From contig WWBZ02000011.1 of the NCBI GenBank assembly GCA_011503125.2, positions 1 through 64,000 on the forward strand: a stretch of 64,000 nt of DNA, given 5' to 3'. Shown here one piece after another: positions 54,400-64,000 of this stretch (positions within the stretch are counted from its first letter, which is position 1; each line of letters begins with the position of its first letter). Source of the DNA: Botryosphaeria dothidea. Its lineage: Eukaryota; Ascomycota; Dothideomycetes; Botryosphaeriales; Botryosphaeriaceae. Position numbers and translations under genes: made by a program. The notes beneath the pieces are model-generated. The model worked only from the letters and a program-made list of their open reading frames with translations, had not been told where the DNA came from and did not search any database.

Positions 54400-55820
54400 T
54401 TATGATTCATATCGCTTCCTCAAGTAGTGCAGACTCCCTGCAGTCCCCGACAGAATCATCAAGTAAAAAGATCTCCTTTGAGAATTTATTCTTTTAGTTT
54501 TCCCCCGTCGTTTTGCATATAAATTTCCAACATAAATGACCAAAACGACGGCCTCAAGTCAGTCACCACTGCCAAGAAACTTTACCGGCATCCAACCCGA
54601 TCTTCTCAATACACGTTCTCGGCTTCCTCGAATATTCTTCCCGTCAGTCAACTGACGATGCCATCTCCTCCTGTGCCTGGAAAGCATCTATGAACTAAAG
54701 CAGTGTATTCTACTGCAAACTGGCTCAAGCTACATGCATCACTCTTTCTTATCATCACATGCGTCTGATAGGTTGATTCCATGAGCATTTACTCGTTGTA
54801 GAAGTTGACTGATCTATGTTACACGGAAAAACAACTTTGGGCCTTCCTTTCGCTACGCAATCAGTAGCTTCCCCGAGCGTTACACGAAAAAAATTGTTAG
54901 TCCAGCACTAGCGCTGGGCGCATATCACGCGCGCCGCCAAGATCTCAGACCTCAGCTCCAAGGAAGGGGTGTCGTGAATTAAGGGCTCCACGGTCCGCCA
55001 ACCACAGTTCCATGACCATTGTCATGGCATCTGCATGACCGGGCGCCATTTTCGCTAGCACCACTTTTCTTTTCCCCTGTAGCGACAGATGGTTTGGTTC
55101 CTTTTCTTACACTGCGGAACTACCCGGCTCATGGAAGACGCTATCACCCAGTGCAGGTCTCGGGTAGGCGGCCTGCGAGACATCAGACCAACCCCTCTCT
55201 AGATGTAGTCCCATACAGGCAATGAAATCCCAATCGTGACGAAGGAGTAACTGACCGTGAATTCATAGCTCGTTAGCGTCAAATGAATGATAACACCGGA
55301 TTGAACACCCTTCTCAAAAATTCAAAAAGGTGAGCTGCGGATGACGTACACTTTTTCCATATTCTTGATAGGCACAGCCAGTCCGGCCATTTCGAATTTC
55401 AGGGAGGGTTTATATCAACACTTGCAGAAAACGTGGGTAATGTGGCACACGCGCACACATCCTCCGATCATAATCAATGCATTCTGCCACACCTCCTTGA
55501 CGCCACCTGCTCAGATCAGCCATCATCTGGTAATCCAAATGTTTTGTACCACAGGAAGGACAACAGTGAAGGAAAACCAGAACACAAAGGATCAAGAATG
55601 ACGGAACTGCTTCCATCGCGTCCTCAAGCCATTGCAGAGAAGTGATCATCGAGAGCTCAAGGCTTTCAGCCTCCTACGCAACATCAACCACACTATTAGT
55701 CGAGCAGTGAAAATAAATACTGCCTTGTGTTCGCTTTCTCGCTTATCGTTAGAGCTTCTAAACCAGCATCAGTACCATCAGTCTGAATTCATCAATTTTT
55801 CCCTGCAGATTCTTACCGCC
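54400..55820. other. Intergenic, no gene seen
   Basis: 1.4 kb between the DUF3433-like gene and the esterase. It has several short frames but no splice-linked coding pattern. AAATAAATAC at about 55709 could be a TATA-like element for the esterase gene. Confidence 0.5.
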
Positions 55821-58137
55821 ATGCTCCTCCCTTCATCTCTCTTCTCTTGCACCGTCATATCCTTTGCATCCCTCTCACGAGGCTTTCCCCAGCAGCCCTC
55901 ACCATCGGCTACTCCTCGGCCCGCCCCCCGCGTCGCCACCCCACAAGGAACTTACGTCGGTGATGCAAATGTCCCGGGCGTCGACCAATTCTTGTCGATT
56001 CCTTACGCCGAACCTCCACTCGGACAGCTGCGCTTCGCAGATCCCGTACCATATCACTCGGGGGCTGTGGGTCGTGAGGTAAATGTCTCAAGCTATGGTC
56101 CTGGGTGCTTACAAGACCCAACCTTGGCCAGTGACAATGGATTGAGTGAGGACTGCTTGACTTTGAACGTGATCCGGCCTGCAAGCAATGGCAGTGAGCC
56201 GGAGGTACTGCTGCCGGTGATGGTATTCATCTTCGGAGGAGCCAATTTCCTCGGTGAGTTCCTGCATCTTTTCTGCTCTGCCCTTTCTCGTCACTCAATT
56301 CTCCCTTTCCCAACTTGAATCATTCATTGACTCTCTTTCCACTTGCGAAGGCCAAATCAAACAGTACAACTCAACGGGACTTGTCCAGACATCCAGCACC
56401 GCCGGCAAACCCGTCATCTACGTTAGCATGAACTACCGCCTCGGCGGCTTCGGCTTTCTGTACAACTCACTCTTCCAACGTTCCGGCAACCTGCTGAACA
56501 CTGGACTTAAAGACCAACATCTCGCACTGCAGTGGGTACACAACAACATCGCTCGCTTCGGCGGCGACCCCAGCAAGGTGACTCTCTTCGGCCAGAGCGC
56601 GGGCAGCTTCAACGTCTGGATGCAGATGCGTTACGCCGCCTCGCACAATGAAACGGGCGATAAGGCGCTGTTCCACGGAGCAATCCTGGAGTCTGGCATG
56701 CCAGCCAGCTTGGCTTTGAAGGGACAAACGCCAAGCAACGGAGACGGCTATCTGAACGCTACTCTGGCTTTGGTCGGATGCCTTCCGCTCCCACTGATTG
56801 AGAATGGAAGTGATCAGGCAATTCTGCAGTGCCTGCGAAATTTGCCAGCCCAGCGGCTGAGTGATGTGTGGTTCAACCCGGTGAGCCCTCTGAAACATCA
56901 AGTGGATATACTTGTGCAAGAACAGGTCGGCTTCGGGGTGGACGGGGTGTGGATCAACACACCGTACTATTGGTCGGAGGAGGTGGTACCAATTCCACTA
57001 GTAAGTCCTGCTTGGGAATATCAAAGCTGGATGCTGATGAGGTTATGCTTGCAGATAACAGGCACTACATTGAATGAAGGAAGCCTGTATGGTCTCGTGC
57101 CCGCAGGTACTGCGACGGAGCGTGCGTACCTAAACGCTGTGGTTGCCAGTAAGCACTATGTTGATCTATTTAATTATTCTTTCGATATTAATACCCAGCA
57201 GCCAATCTCAATAGAACTAACCCAGCGCTCACTAATCCCGTCGTCTTGACCTATTATGCACATAATGCCGCTACAAACGGGAAAGGGTATAACGCGGATC
57301 CCACACAGCTCGACACGTACTATATCGGCGAAGCAGTACTGGGCGACGCAGTGCAGAACATCCCTCGTCGCGTCCTGCTCGGACAGCACTCATCCTCTGC
57401 CAATGCTATCGGCGGACGCAGTGCCCCGACTTGGGGTTACATGTTCAAGCAGAGGCCACCACTCAGCGTGTTCCGGCAGGCATTTTATCCGCTCCCCGCT
57501 GAGACCCCGGATATACTATTTAGCAGAGCAGGTGTTGCACACGCTACGGAGCTAGCATATGTGTTTAGAAGTATTTACGGGCTGAGAGGCAGAACGTCGG
57601 GAGATGTCGAGTTGGGGAGGAAGATGCAGGCAATGTGAGTCTTTACTTTCCATGTCAATACATATGTCTTTGGTCGGTCGGAAAGCCGGCTAGATGAGAG
57701 CGTTGGACTGACTGATGGCTGCAATACCAGGTGGTTTTCCTTTGCATACAATAAGGACCCAAATTTTCATAACTGTAAGTCTTGTTATCAGCTGAAACCG
57801 GTTCTCATACTCAAAAAAAAAAACACATCCAGTACCCAATATTCCCAGATGGGATCAGTATAATCCTCAGAACGCTCGTATATTCCACTTCGAAGAGCAA
57901 GGAAGCGCCACCTCGGGCATGGCATCGGACAACATGAGGTTGGATAGCTATGTAAGTTTCGTCGTCTGAAGAAACATGTTGAAGAATCAAAATTGCGTCA
58001 ATATTACCATACCAACGTTGCTGTAATACTGGAACCCCGATGCTAACTTAAAATTCTAACTTCCGAAGAATGCATACCGCTCGGCCATCTCGCAGGCCAG
58101 CTTACCGCCACTTCCAGAAATAAGGGCCTCGGCGTAA
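55821..58137 (+). CDS. Secreted type-B carboxylesterase/lipase
   Basis: Seven exons: 55821-56253, 56351-57000, 57055-57148, 57226-57634, 57731-57774, 57833-57951, 58069-58137, giving 605 residues, the usual family size. All introns are GT-AG and rejoin the frame. An N-terminal signal peptide (MLLPSSLFSCTVISFASLS) points to secretion. Hydrolyses carboxylic esters. The early G-x-F/Y-x-G motif, L-S-E-D-C-L-T-L-N, the oxyanion G-G-A-N-F, the nucleophile elbow G-Q-S-A-G (Ser about 227), the acidic residue in G-T-T-L-N-E-G and the His in G-V-A-H-A-T-E-L make a complete Ser-Glu-His triad. Exon 5 is only 44 bp. Intron 2 (54 bp) has no stop and a length divisible by three. Substrate is unknown. Confidence 0.88.
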
Positions 58138-58580
58138 GATGATTTTGGATTCACAGGAATTGTCAGCTAGGGGAGGAGTGAAAGGGAAACATGATCGGCC
58201 TCAGTCTCTTCGTTTTTCTCAAGGTTTTGGTATTTGTGTTATCATCCTCGCTCTCGTTTCCGTTCTTGGTCCACACTCTTTTGAAATACGAAACACGTAA
58301 CGTCAGGCTCTCGGGAGCGCAAAGTATGAAACAGCAGCGCTGCACACATGTGAGAGACCAACCAAATTTGTGCACTCAAGCCCACTCCCCATCGGGACAC
58401 AGATTTACGACTTTGAGCTTACTTTGGGAGGCAAGTCCAGGATCATCCATACAACTCTACGCACGAAAATATACCCACGTCCTTTTTAGAGCATTTAACG
58501 CATCAGCCTGGAGGGTCAAAAGATGGCCTGTCGCCATGTTGACTGACTGTCCTCATCTTGCCTGTCCCTACGCAGTCAGA

Positions 58581-59885
58581 ATGCAACTCTTTTCCAACAT
58601 CAGGTATCCATCCAGCCAGCTGGGTGATCGCGCAGATCATGGTGAAGACCGCAGCGGAATGGTAATTGCGGTGGTGACATCCTCTTCAATTCTTTCGGTT
58701 ATTGTCGTATCCATGAGGTTCTATGTTCGGTTGGCCATCCTACGAAGTCCGGGGTGGGATGATTTCTTACTTCTTCTCGCCACCGTATGAATTTCTCTGG
58801 CTCTCATTTTCATCCGCGCTGACAATCCCAGATGTGTTCCATAGTGCTTGCTGCAATGATTGTCAAACAAGCAGAGTCTGGGCTTGGAAAACACACATGG
58901 GATCTCACATCGCTTATGGCCTCCAAAAGCGCAATGGTACGCGACAAAGCTACTCAATTCATCACGTTCTAGAAATTACACTGACCTTATCATAGTACTG
59001 GCTTTTTGGCTCTATTTTCTATACGCTTACCCTCGGACTAACGAAGATTTCCCTCGTTGCCCAGTATCTTCGAATCTTCTCCGCAATACGCACAACTCGC
59101 CTCACATGCATTTGTGCCTTGTGCTTCCTGTCAATGGCCCTTATCCAAGCCGCCTTTTTCTCAATATTCCTCTGCGTACCGGTGTCATATTTCTGGACAA
59201 GGCGTGAGCCGGGCCAATGCTTGGATGTACAGAAGCTGTACATGTCTCAGGGCATACTCAATGTGATCGGCGACCTTCTCGTCATCGTGTTGCCAATTCC
59301 AGCACTTCGATCTCTCAAGACATCCAGGAAAGAGAAGATCGCTCTGATGGCGATTTTTGCGTTGGGATCTTTGTGAGTTTCTACTCACCCTCTTTCTTCT
59401 TTTTTTGCTCGTGAGTCCGCTAACCATCACCACCGTTCAGCGGCTGCATCACTTCGATAGTGCGTCTGCAGTATGTCATTACCTTCACCGAGCTTGTCGA
59501 CTTATCGTGGACCACTGTTGACGTCAACATTTGGTCCGGGCTCGAGGCCTTTATAGCCATAACTTGTGCCGCTCTTCCTGTGCTCAAGACTGTCTTTCAG
59601 CGCGTATTTCTGTGTCTTCTCCAGGGTTCCAGGTCTTCCACAGCACGGTCTCAACCGGGCGAGAGTTTTCTTGTTGATCAGAGCGGACTACCGAGTAAAG
59701 GGCGGATACCCCTGGGCTCGCTCAGCGGGGAACGGGTTATTGGCGAGGTTGAACAATTTTCAACGAGCGCTAAAAATGCCTTTCCCGAGGACGTAAAAGG
59801 AGACAACAGTCCCCGACAGTACACACAGTCGACAGAAAGTAGAAGCTTGTCAGAGAGTGAGCGGGACATTTTCGTACAGATATAG
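58581..59885 (+). CDS. Pth11-type fungal rhodopsin-like 7TM protein
   Basis: Four exons: 58581-58784, 58832-58936, 58996-59372, 59441-59885, giving 376 residues. Introns of 47, 59 and 68 bp have CTGAC or CTAAC branch sites and join in frame. Seven hydrophobic helices span about residues 25-290. Family marks are R-F-Y-V-R before G-W-D-D-F-L-L-L-L-A, an extracellular G-L-G-K-H, T-K-I-S-L-V-A-Q-Y-L-R-I-F in helix 3-4, a Cys after the fourth helix, and D-L-L-V-I-V-L-P-I-P in helix 5. The cytoplasmic tail of about 90 residues is polar. Such proteins act as G-protein-coupled-receptor-like surface sensors. There is no CFEM domain. An in-frame ATG at 58536 is an alternative start. Confidence 0.82.
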
Positions 59886-59979
59886 AGCCTGTATATATAC
59901 TCTCGATTTTACTCCAGACCGAGAGCAGATTTCAGATGGGGCTACGACAGCCTTACGTGGGGGCAACGCTTGTTTACGT

Positions 59980-60525
59980 TCAACGCCATCTACTTTGCCC
60001 TCTCTTTGCGAGCCACGAGTTTATGTTCGCATTAGTAGACCAACATAACCAACTAGTATTCGTCTTGAATTTTGGTGAAGAAAAAAAAAGATTAGAGCAC
60101 GTATGACTAAATGTTAATATTTTGTCAAAGGTGAAACGGAATTTGTTCCTGGCTTGCCGCAGGAGGGCTGTGCCTACCCGGACCATGGATGGTTTCAAGC
60201 GGCAGACCACTCTGACGACTCGCAATACGAGAAGTTGCGATCGAAGCACTGCCCGGTGCAGGGGATCTTTTTTCACCGAAATCCGCATCATAGTAGCTTT
60301 GTGAGCGGAAATAGGATGTATAAGGACGGCGTGAAAATAAAAGAGAGTTTCAAAGAAAGCGTCTTTGGATACTGTTGAAGCAACAGCGTCGACTGTTGAA
60401 GGGATTGCTGGGTCGGCCTCGGAGTCGGGGAGGATGGAAGAAGCTTGAGTCAGAGCTGATTCAAATGCCGCACGTGAGATCCAGCTGGATATTCCGCCCG
60501 GTCCGGCGAACTCATCAACTCTCAT
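59980..60525 (-). CDS. Doubtful hypothetical ORF
   Basis: 181-codon frame starting MRVDEFAGPGGISSW. The first 90 codons look protein-like (Ala/Ser-rich). The rest is basic and low quality, so a real gene, if any, would be shorter or spliced. On the other strand, 60110-60378 also has a plausible-looking but start-less frame. I recognise neither. The region lies between the 7TM gene and the next promoter. Confidence 0.2.
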   Translation of the reverse strand: MRVDEFAGPGGISSWISRAAFESALTQASSILPDSEADPAIPSTVDAVASTVSKDAFFETLFYFHAVLIHPISAHKATMMRISVKKDPLHRAVLRSQLLVLRVVRVVCRLKPSMVRVGTALLRQARNKFRFTFDKILTFSHTCSNLFFSSPKFKTNTSWLCWSTNANINSWLAKRGQSRWR

Positions 60526-60540
60526 TCTGCGCTGACGCCC

Positions 60541-61386
60541 GGGCTTAAATGCCGTTCGTCAAGGGTTCGATCTTGAAGCCCGCAGGGCTAGTCTTATTTG
60601 AAGTGCTCTGATGGCTGATCCGGTGTCGTCATGGCTTCCCCTGGAATACGAGCTTTTCCCCTGTGGCGACGGCGAGAGCACGATCGCATTCCGCAAATCC
60701 ACCCGACCGAGCATGTCGCGGGGCGCCACAAAACACCGTAACGCCCCTTGGATGCTTGACTCGCAGTGCGAAAAATGAGGGATGAGGATCAGCTTTGCCA
60801 CGTAAGTTGATCCAGAAGAATGAGGTGAAGAGCAAGGGAACAATGGGTGGTCTGATCAAGAGTCGGGGTTGACGGCGGGTTAGTCTCGCGTGTAAAGATG
60901 CAACGGTCGCACCTCTAGTCTCCGCGCCGGTCATCCCAAGAGCTTGGAAGGAAGAAGGTCTTTTGTGGCGCAGCTTCCTCATGGGGCTTCAATCGCAGCA
61001 GAGCATCCCTTCTGGCCAGCAAATTCGCCGCAGATCCCAAGGTGTCCTTGGATGGCGATGACCAGCCTGTGGTCACTGTTACATGATCGTCTTGAGTCGC
61101 TAGCGCACAAGCTTCAGACGTCGCGTGCGATAAGATCACGGCGCCCGTCTCTCTGCCGCCATGCCCTTCCACCGCCGTTGTTATTGCTCTTGTTGTTCTC
61201 GCTCGTCTCTCGTTTTGTCCGCCGGCCGTTGACGTCAAGCGCGCTCTACTAGTATCAACCAGATAATACCTCCGCCCTCCCCCCTACCACGCTCGTTTCA
61301 ACTCGCTGCCTCTGCCGCCCACGCCCGACCGAGTCTGACCGGTCATCTTGCACTTCCGCGCGACCCGCAAGTGAAATCCAGGTCCA
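60541..61386. other. Intergenic, no gene seen
   Basis: About 850 bp upstream of the surface-protein gene, GC-rich, with overlapping short frames on both strands and no recognisable domain. Probably promoter and untranslated leader. Confidence 0.5.
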
Positions 61387-62711
61387 TGACCAGCACCACC
61401 CTCGATTCCACCTCCCTCCCGCGAGGGGCAGGGCCGCTCACCACTGTCTTTTGTACGCTGTTTGGCTATTTCTTTCTGGCAAGGAATTGCATACTGATAA
61501 CTGTCAAGCCACTCCGGAATTTTGCGCTCAGACTGCATGGTGCGTTCCTAGACAATTCTCTGACAGCATCGTATCCTTGACCGCGAACTAGGAACAATTA
61601 CGACACCCTACCACTCTCTAGTTCCATATGTATGCCAAATGGGTTCACAACATACTGGAATTACAAATATGGGTACTTGGCGGCTTCCCTACCCGGCTTT
61701 TGCCGATAATTGACATCCCCAATAGATTCTATAGTCCTGGGATTTGCCCGCAGAGCTACACAGCTGGATGCAGTTGGCCTACCTCCTTCGCAACGGTCAG
61801 CAATGGGACGCCTTTCATTGGTGGGCCTCTCGAAGCTGGAGAGTCGGGCATTATCTGCTGCCCCGTGTGAGCTTTTCTGCTTCACAAGGTCCCCTAGCGC
61901 CTACCATCCAGCTGACTTCTCATTCAGAGGTTACACCTGCATGAACAACCCGACCGACGAGTACAACTTCAGCAAGTGTATCGCCACCACTGCAACAGTG
62001 TTAACGATGCCTGCCACCACTCAACCGCTGATAACTACGACGCCTCTTGTCTACGCCATACAAGTTCGATGGAAATCTTCCGACTTGAACGCACTTGAGA
62101 CGAACCCAACCCGGTCAGGCGTGACTATTACTCCAACACCAACGTCCACAGACGCAGACCAAACATCCACCGCCGCGTCCACGGGTAACACGGCGTCGGC
62201 AAACTCGACCGCAAGCTCCAATTCTTCGTCAGATGGTAGCAGCTTTTCCACAGGTGCAGCAATCGGCGTAGGGGTGGGCGTGGGTGTTGCAGCTGTAATT
62301 GTGGCGATAATAGCCTTTGCGTTCTGGAGAAGGTCAAAGAGCAGGAAGAGGGCTGCTTTGTCGTCGGCGGAAGGCTCTGAGGCTGGCGGCGGCGGAAAAC
62401 GCGGCAACAAATTCACGGAATTGCAAGATACTCAAATCAGCCGGGGAAGTACGCATGCACCTGCTGAATTGCAATCAGAAGAAGGGACGGGGACCTGGCA
62501 GTCGAGTAACTGGGGAGGCTCAACAATTGTTTCTCCGCTTTCGCCAAGACCGGGGACGGCTACGACGGCGGGGGCCACGGAAATGGAGGTGCCGAATACC
62601 AGACATGAACTTTGCGGGCATGCCACCGACTTTGCGGAGATGCCTGCCAGCAGCCAGTTTGTAGCAGAGCTACCTGGGGATACGCCGGGAAGAACGAGAG
62701 AAAAATGGTAA
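61387..62711 (+). CDS. Single-pass Cys-rich, Ser/Thr-rich surface protein
   Basis: Well-supported part: an exon ending 61866 and an exon 61928-62711, joined by a 61-bp intron (GTGAGC, GCTGAC branch, TTCAG) that produces I-C-C-P-V-G-Y-T-C-M. The ectodomain has F-Y-S-P-G-I-C-P...C-S-W-P, two Cys pairs and an A-I-Q-V-R-W-K-S-S-D-L motif, then a Ser/Thr linker, a membrane helix (about 62245-62330), and a basic then acidic cytoplasmic tail. This layout is common in fungal wall-sensor-like or exposed membrane proteins of unknown ligand. The 5' part is uncertain: the ATG at 61387 (T-T-L-D-S-T-S-L-P...P-L-T-T-V-F) fits the family start, but I could not find one set of introns that joins it in frame. 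Around 61673-61725 either a 50-bp intron or a 1-base indel is needed. Confidence 0.6.
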
Positions 62712-62949
62712 TTGATGTAATGACGTTTAGAAATAATAACCTTAATATTCCGCAACACTCCCAGCTACCCCGGAACGCGCCAGGAACGCAGCCAGTGCTG
62801 GAAGATTATGGTACTCCGCCCGATCGAAGTCCAGGGACCAGATCTTGTACCTTGAGATCCATTGCGATTCCTTGTATTCCGGAATGGAATCCTGATACGG
62901 ATTTCTTCCTCTCCAAATCTGGTTATAAGTTTGGAGCCTTGGCGTCCGT

Positions 62950-64000
62950 CTACAACGTTACTCTGTCCGTCAACCAGTCAAGATCAACAGCGGGGATACT
63001 ACTATTATCCTCTGCAATGAAACTCAGGATTCGGTTCGTTACCCATTTCGGATTCTCGTCCACTTGGATCCAGCAGTCAGAATTTGCATCAACAACAACT
63101 TCAGACAGATGGTGACTTACAAAGCCGATGCCCGGCTTTCGGGACCACTTCAGCAACCACGTTTTGACCAACAGACCCCCAGATTTGTCCTGGCGTGGCA
63201 ACACTGGCCTCGCCACCCAGCGCGAGAACCGGCATTGGGAGAGGATTTTGCCGAATCGTCTCGTTGAAGAACCGTGCATCCTGTGTCACAGTCGAAACGC
63301 TGAAGACATTAAGCATGGACCTGAGGAATCCTGGCTTGCTGATTGACCGGGTGTATGCGTTCAGATGAGCTTCAGAGATTGCATCGTTGCCGGAATATGA
63401 GCCATGAAAAAAGTACCATGCCAGCATTTCTTTTTCCCGACCGCTGATGAAATATGTGGCGGCATCCGGGACGGAGAAGAAGCCTAGCTGCCAGTTTTTG
63501 TACAGGCCCCATCCAATTCCACCGCCAGATGAAGGTACCCAGAAAGACTCATAACCGAAGCCAAGCAGAAGGTATTCAAAGAAGCCGACGCGGCGGGTTG
63601 AAGATGGGTACTTGACAGCAAATGCAGCGGCAAAGCCAGCGCCTTTGTCATGAGAAAAGACGTACGCGGTGTTAACCCCGAGAAATTCTAGGACAGCTTT
63701 CAAGTCATCGGCATGAGCCGCGGCCGTGTAGTTTCCATCTGGAGGTATCGTCGAATCCCCAGCACCTCGATTGTCCGGAACGATGACCGTGAAGTTTTGC
63801 GCTAGAGTGGGGGCAATTGCGTGCCAGCAAAGCTTGAGACTTTCAGCGCTCATTTTCTCTCTGTGTGGAGGGGTTACTCACGCTGTGTTGTGGGTTGCCG
63901 TGCAGCAGCACGATGGGCGGCCCTGAACCTGCGTACCGCAAGTGGATGCTGATGTCTTCGTTCACAGCCACACGTTGATGAGGCCAATCATCCCATGGTA
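62950..64000 (-). CDS. Alpha/beta hydrolase, epoxide-hydrolase-like (5' end outside)
   Basis: Minus-strand gene entering from the right edge: exon to 63882, exon 63832-63121, exon 63062-62950. Introns 63881-63833 (49 bp, GTGAGT...CAAG) and 63120-63063 (58 bp, GTAAGT, TTCTGAC branch) restore the family sequence exactly. It has the oxyanion motif H-G-N-P, the strand V-I-V-P-D-N-R-G-A-G-D-S, the nucleophile motif S-H-D-K-G-A-G with Asp in the nucleophile place (as in epoxide hydrolases and haloacid or fluoroacetate dehalogenases rather than Ser esterases), a cap region with several Tyr/Trp, and the catalytic His in K-A-G-H followed by L-D-E-N-P-K-W. Convergent with the surface-protein gene, 238 bp apart. 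Substrate is unknown. Confidence 0.85.

Noticed and set aside
60110..60378. Start-less plus-strand frame rich in His, Asp and Cys
   Set aside because: Looks protein-like but has no ATG, no acceptor that extends it and no recognised domain; too weak to call.

Overview
The window looks like nuclear DNA of a filamentous ascomycete (Pezizomycotina). Protein genes carry 47-117 bp GT-AG introns with CTRAY branch sites. The gene families are typical of these fungi: a DUF3433-like membrane protein, a Pth11-type 7TM protein, a type-B carboxylesterase and an NLR N-terminal domain. The repeats are saturated with CpA-to-TpA (and TpG-to-TpA) changes, the signature of repeat-induced point mutation (RIP). 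No genus can be named from the sequence alone.

Left part, 1 to about 49983: a nested transposon island. The outer shell is E, a minus-strand Ty3 element of 'family 2' (250-bp LTR). E holds (i) H, a minus-strand Ty3 relative with a 759-bp LTR that runs off the left edge and itself contains a young, un-RIPed Ty3 chromovirus A (15-8028) and a full-length LINE (9616-14760); (ii) a 523-bp tRNA-headed SINE (16101-16623); (iii) D (17061-35738, family 2), which contains C (19415-32423, lineage of A), which contains B (24006-30050, family 2); and (iv) a 5'-truncated LINE copy (36512-37960). To the right lies a second LINE family F (about 39958-49983), split by a minus-strand Ty3 element G (42474-48496) and by a fresh solo LTR (49274-49523). 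Most borders are supported by exact target-site duplications: 4-5 bp for Ty3 elements, 13-15 bp for LINE and SINE. Inner insertions are generally less RIPed than outer ones.

Border, 49984-50294: the first exon of an NLR/STAND gene is cut by the 3' tail of LINE F. It is RIPed on the transposon side and clean at its start codon.

Right part, 50295-64000: single-copy, un-RIPed gene space. In order: a DUF3433-like multi-pass membrane protein (51959-54399), a secreted type-B carboxylesterase (55821-58137), a fungal rhodopsin/Pth11-type 7TM protein (58581-59885), a single-pass Cys-rich and Ser/Thr-rich surface protein (about 61387-62711), and a convergent epoxide-hydrolase-like alpha/beta hydrolase that leaves the window on the right (62950-64000, minus).

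The most unusual content is inside the retrotransposons. Element A carries a spliced gene on the strand opposite pol. It encodes a six-cysteine cluster with Zn2Cys6-like spacing followed by a coiled coil. The decayed relative C keeps the same gene, with all six cysteine codons turned into tyrosine codons by RIP. All Ty3 lineages here also show the same primer-binding layout: 2 nt after the 5' LTR, then 8-10 nt complementary to the predicted mRNA 5' end, as in Tf1-type self-priming.
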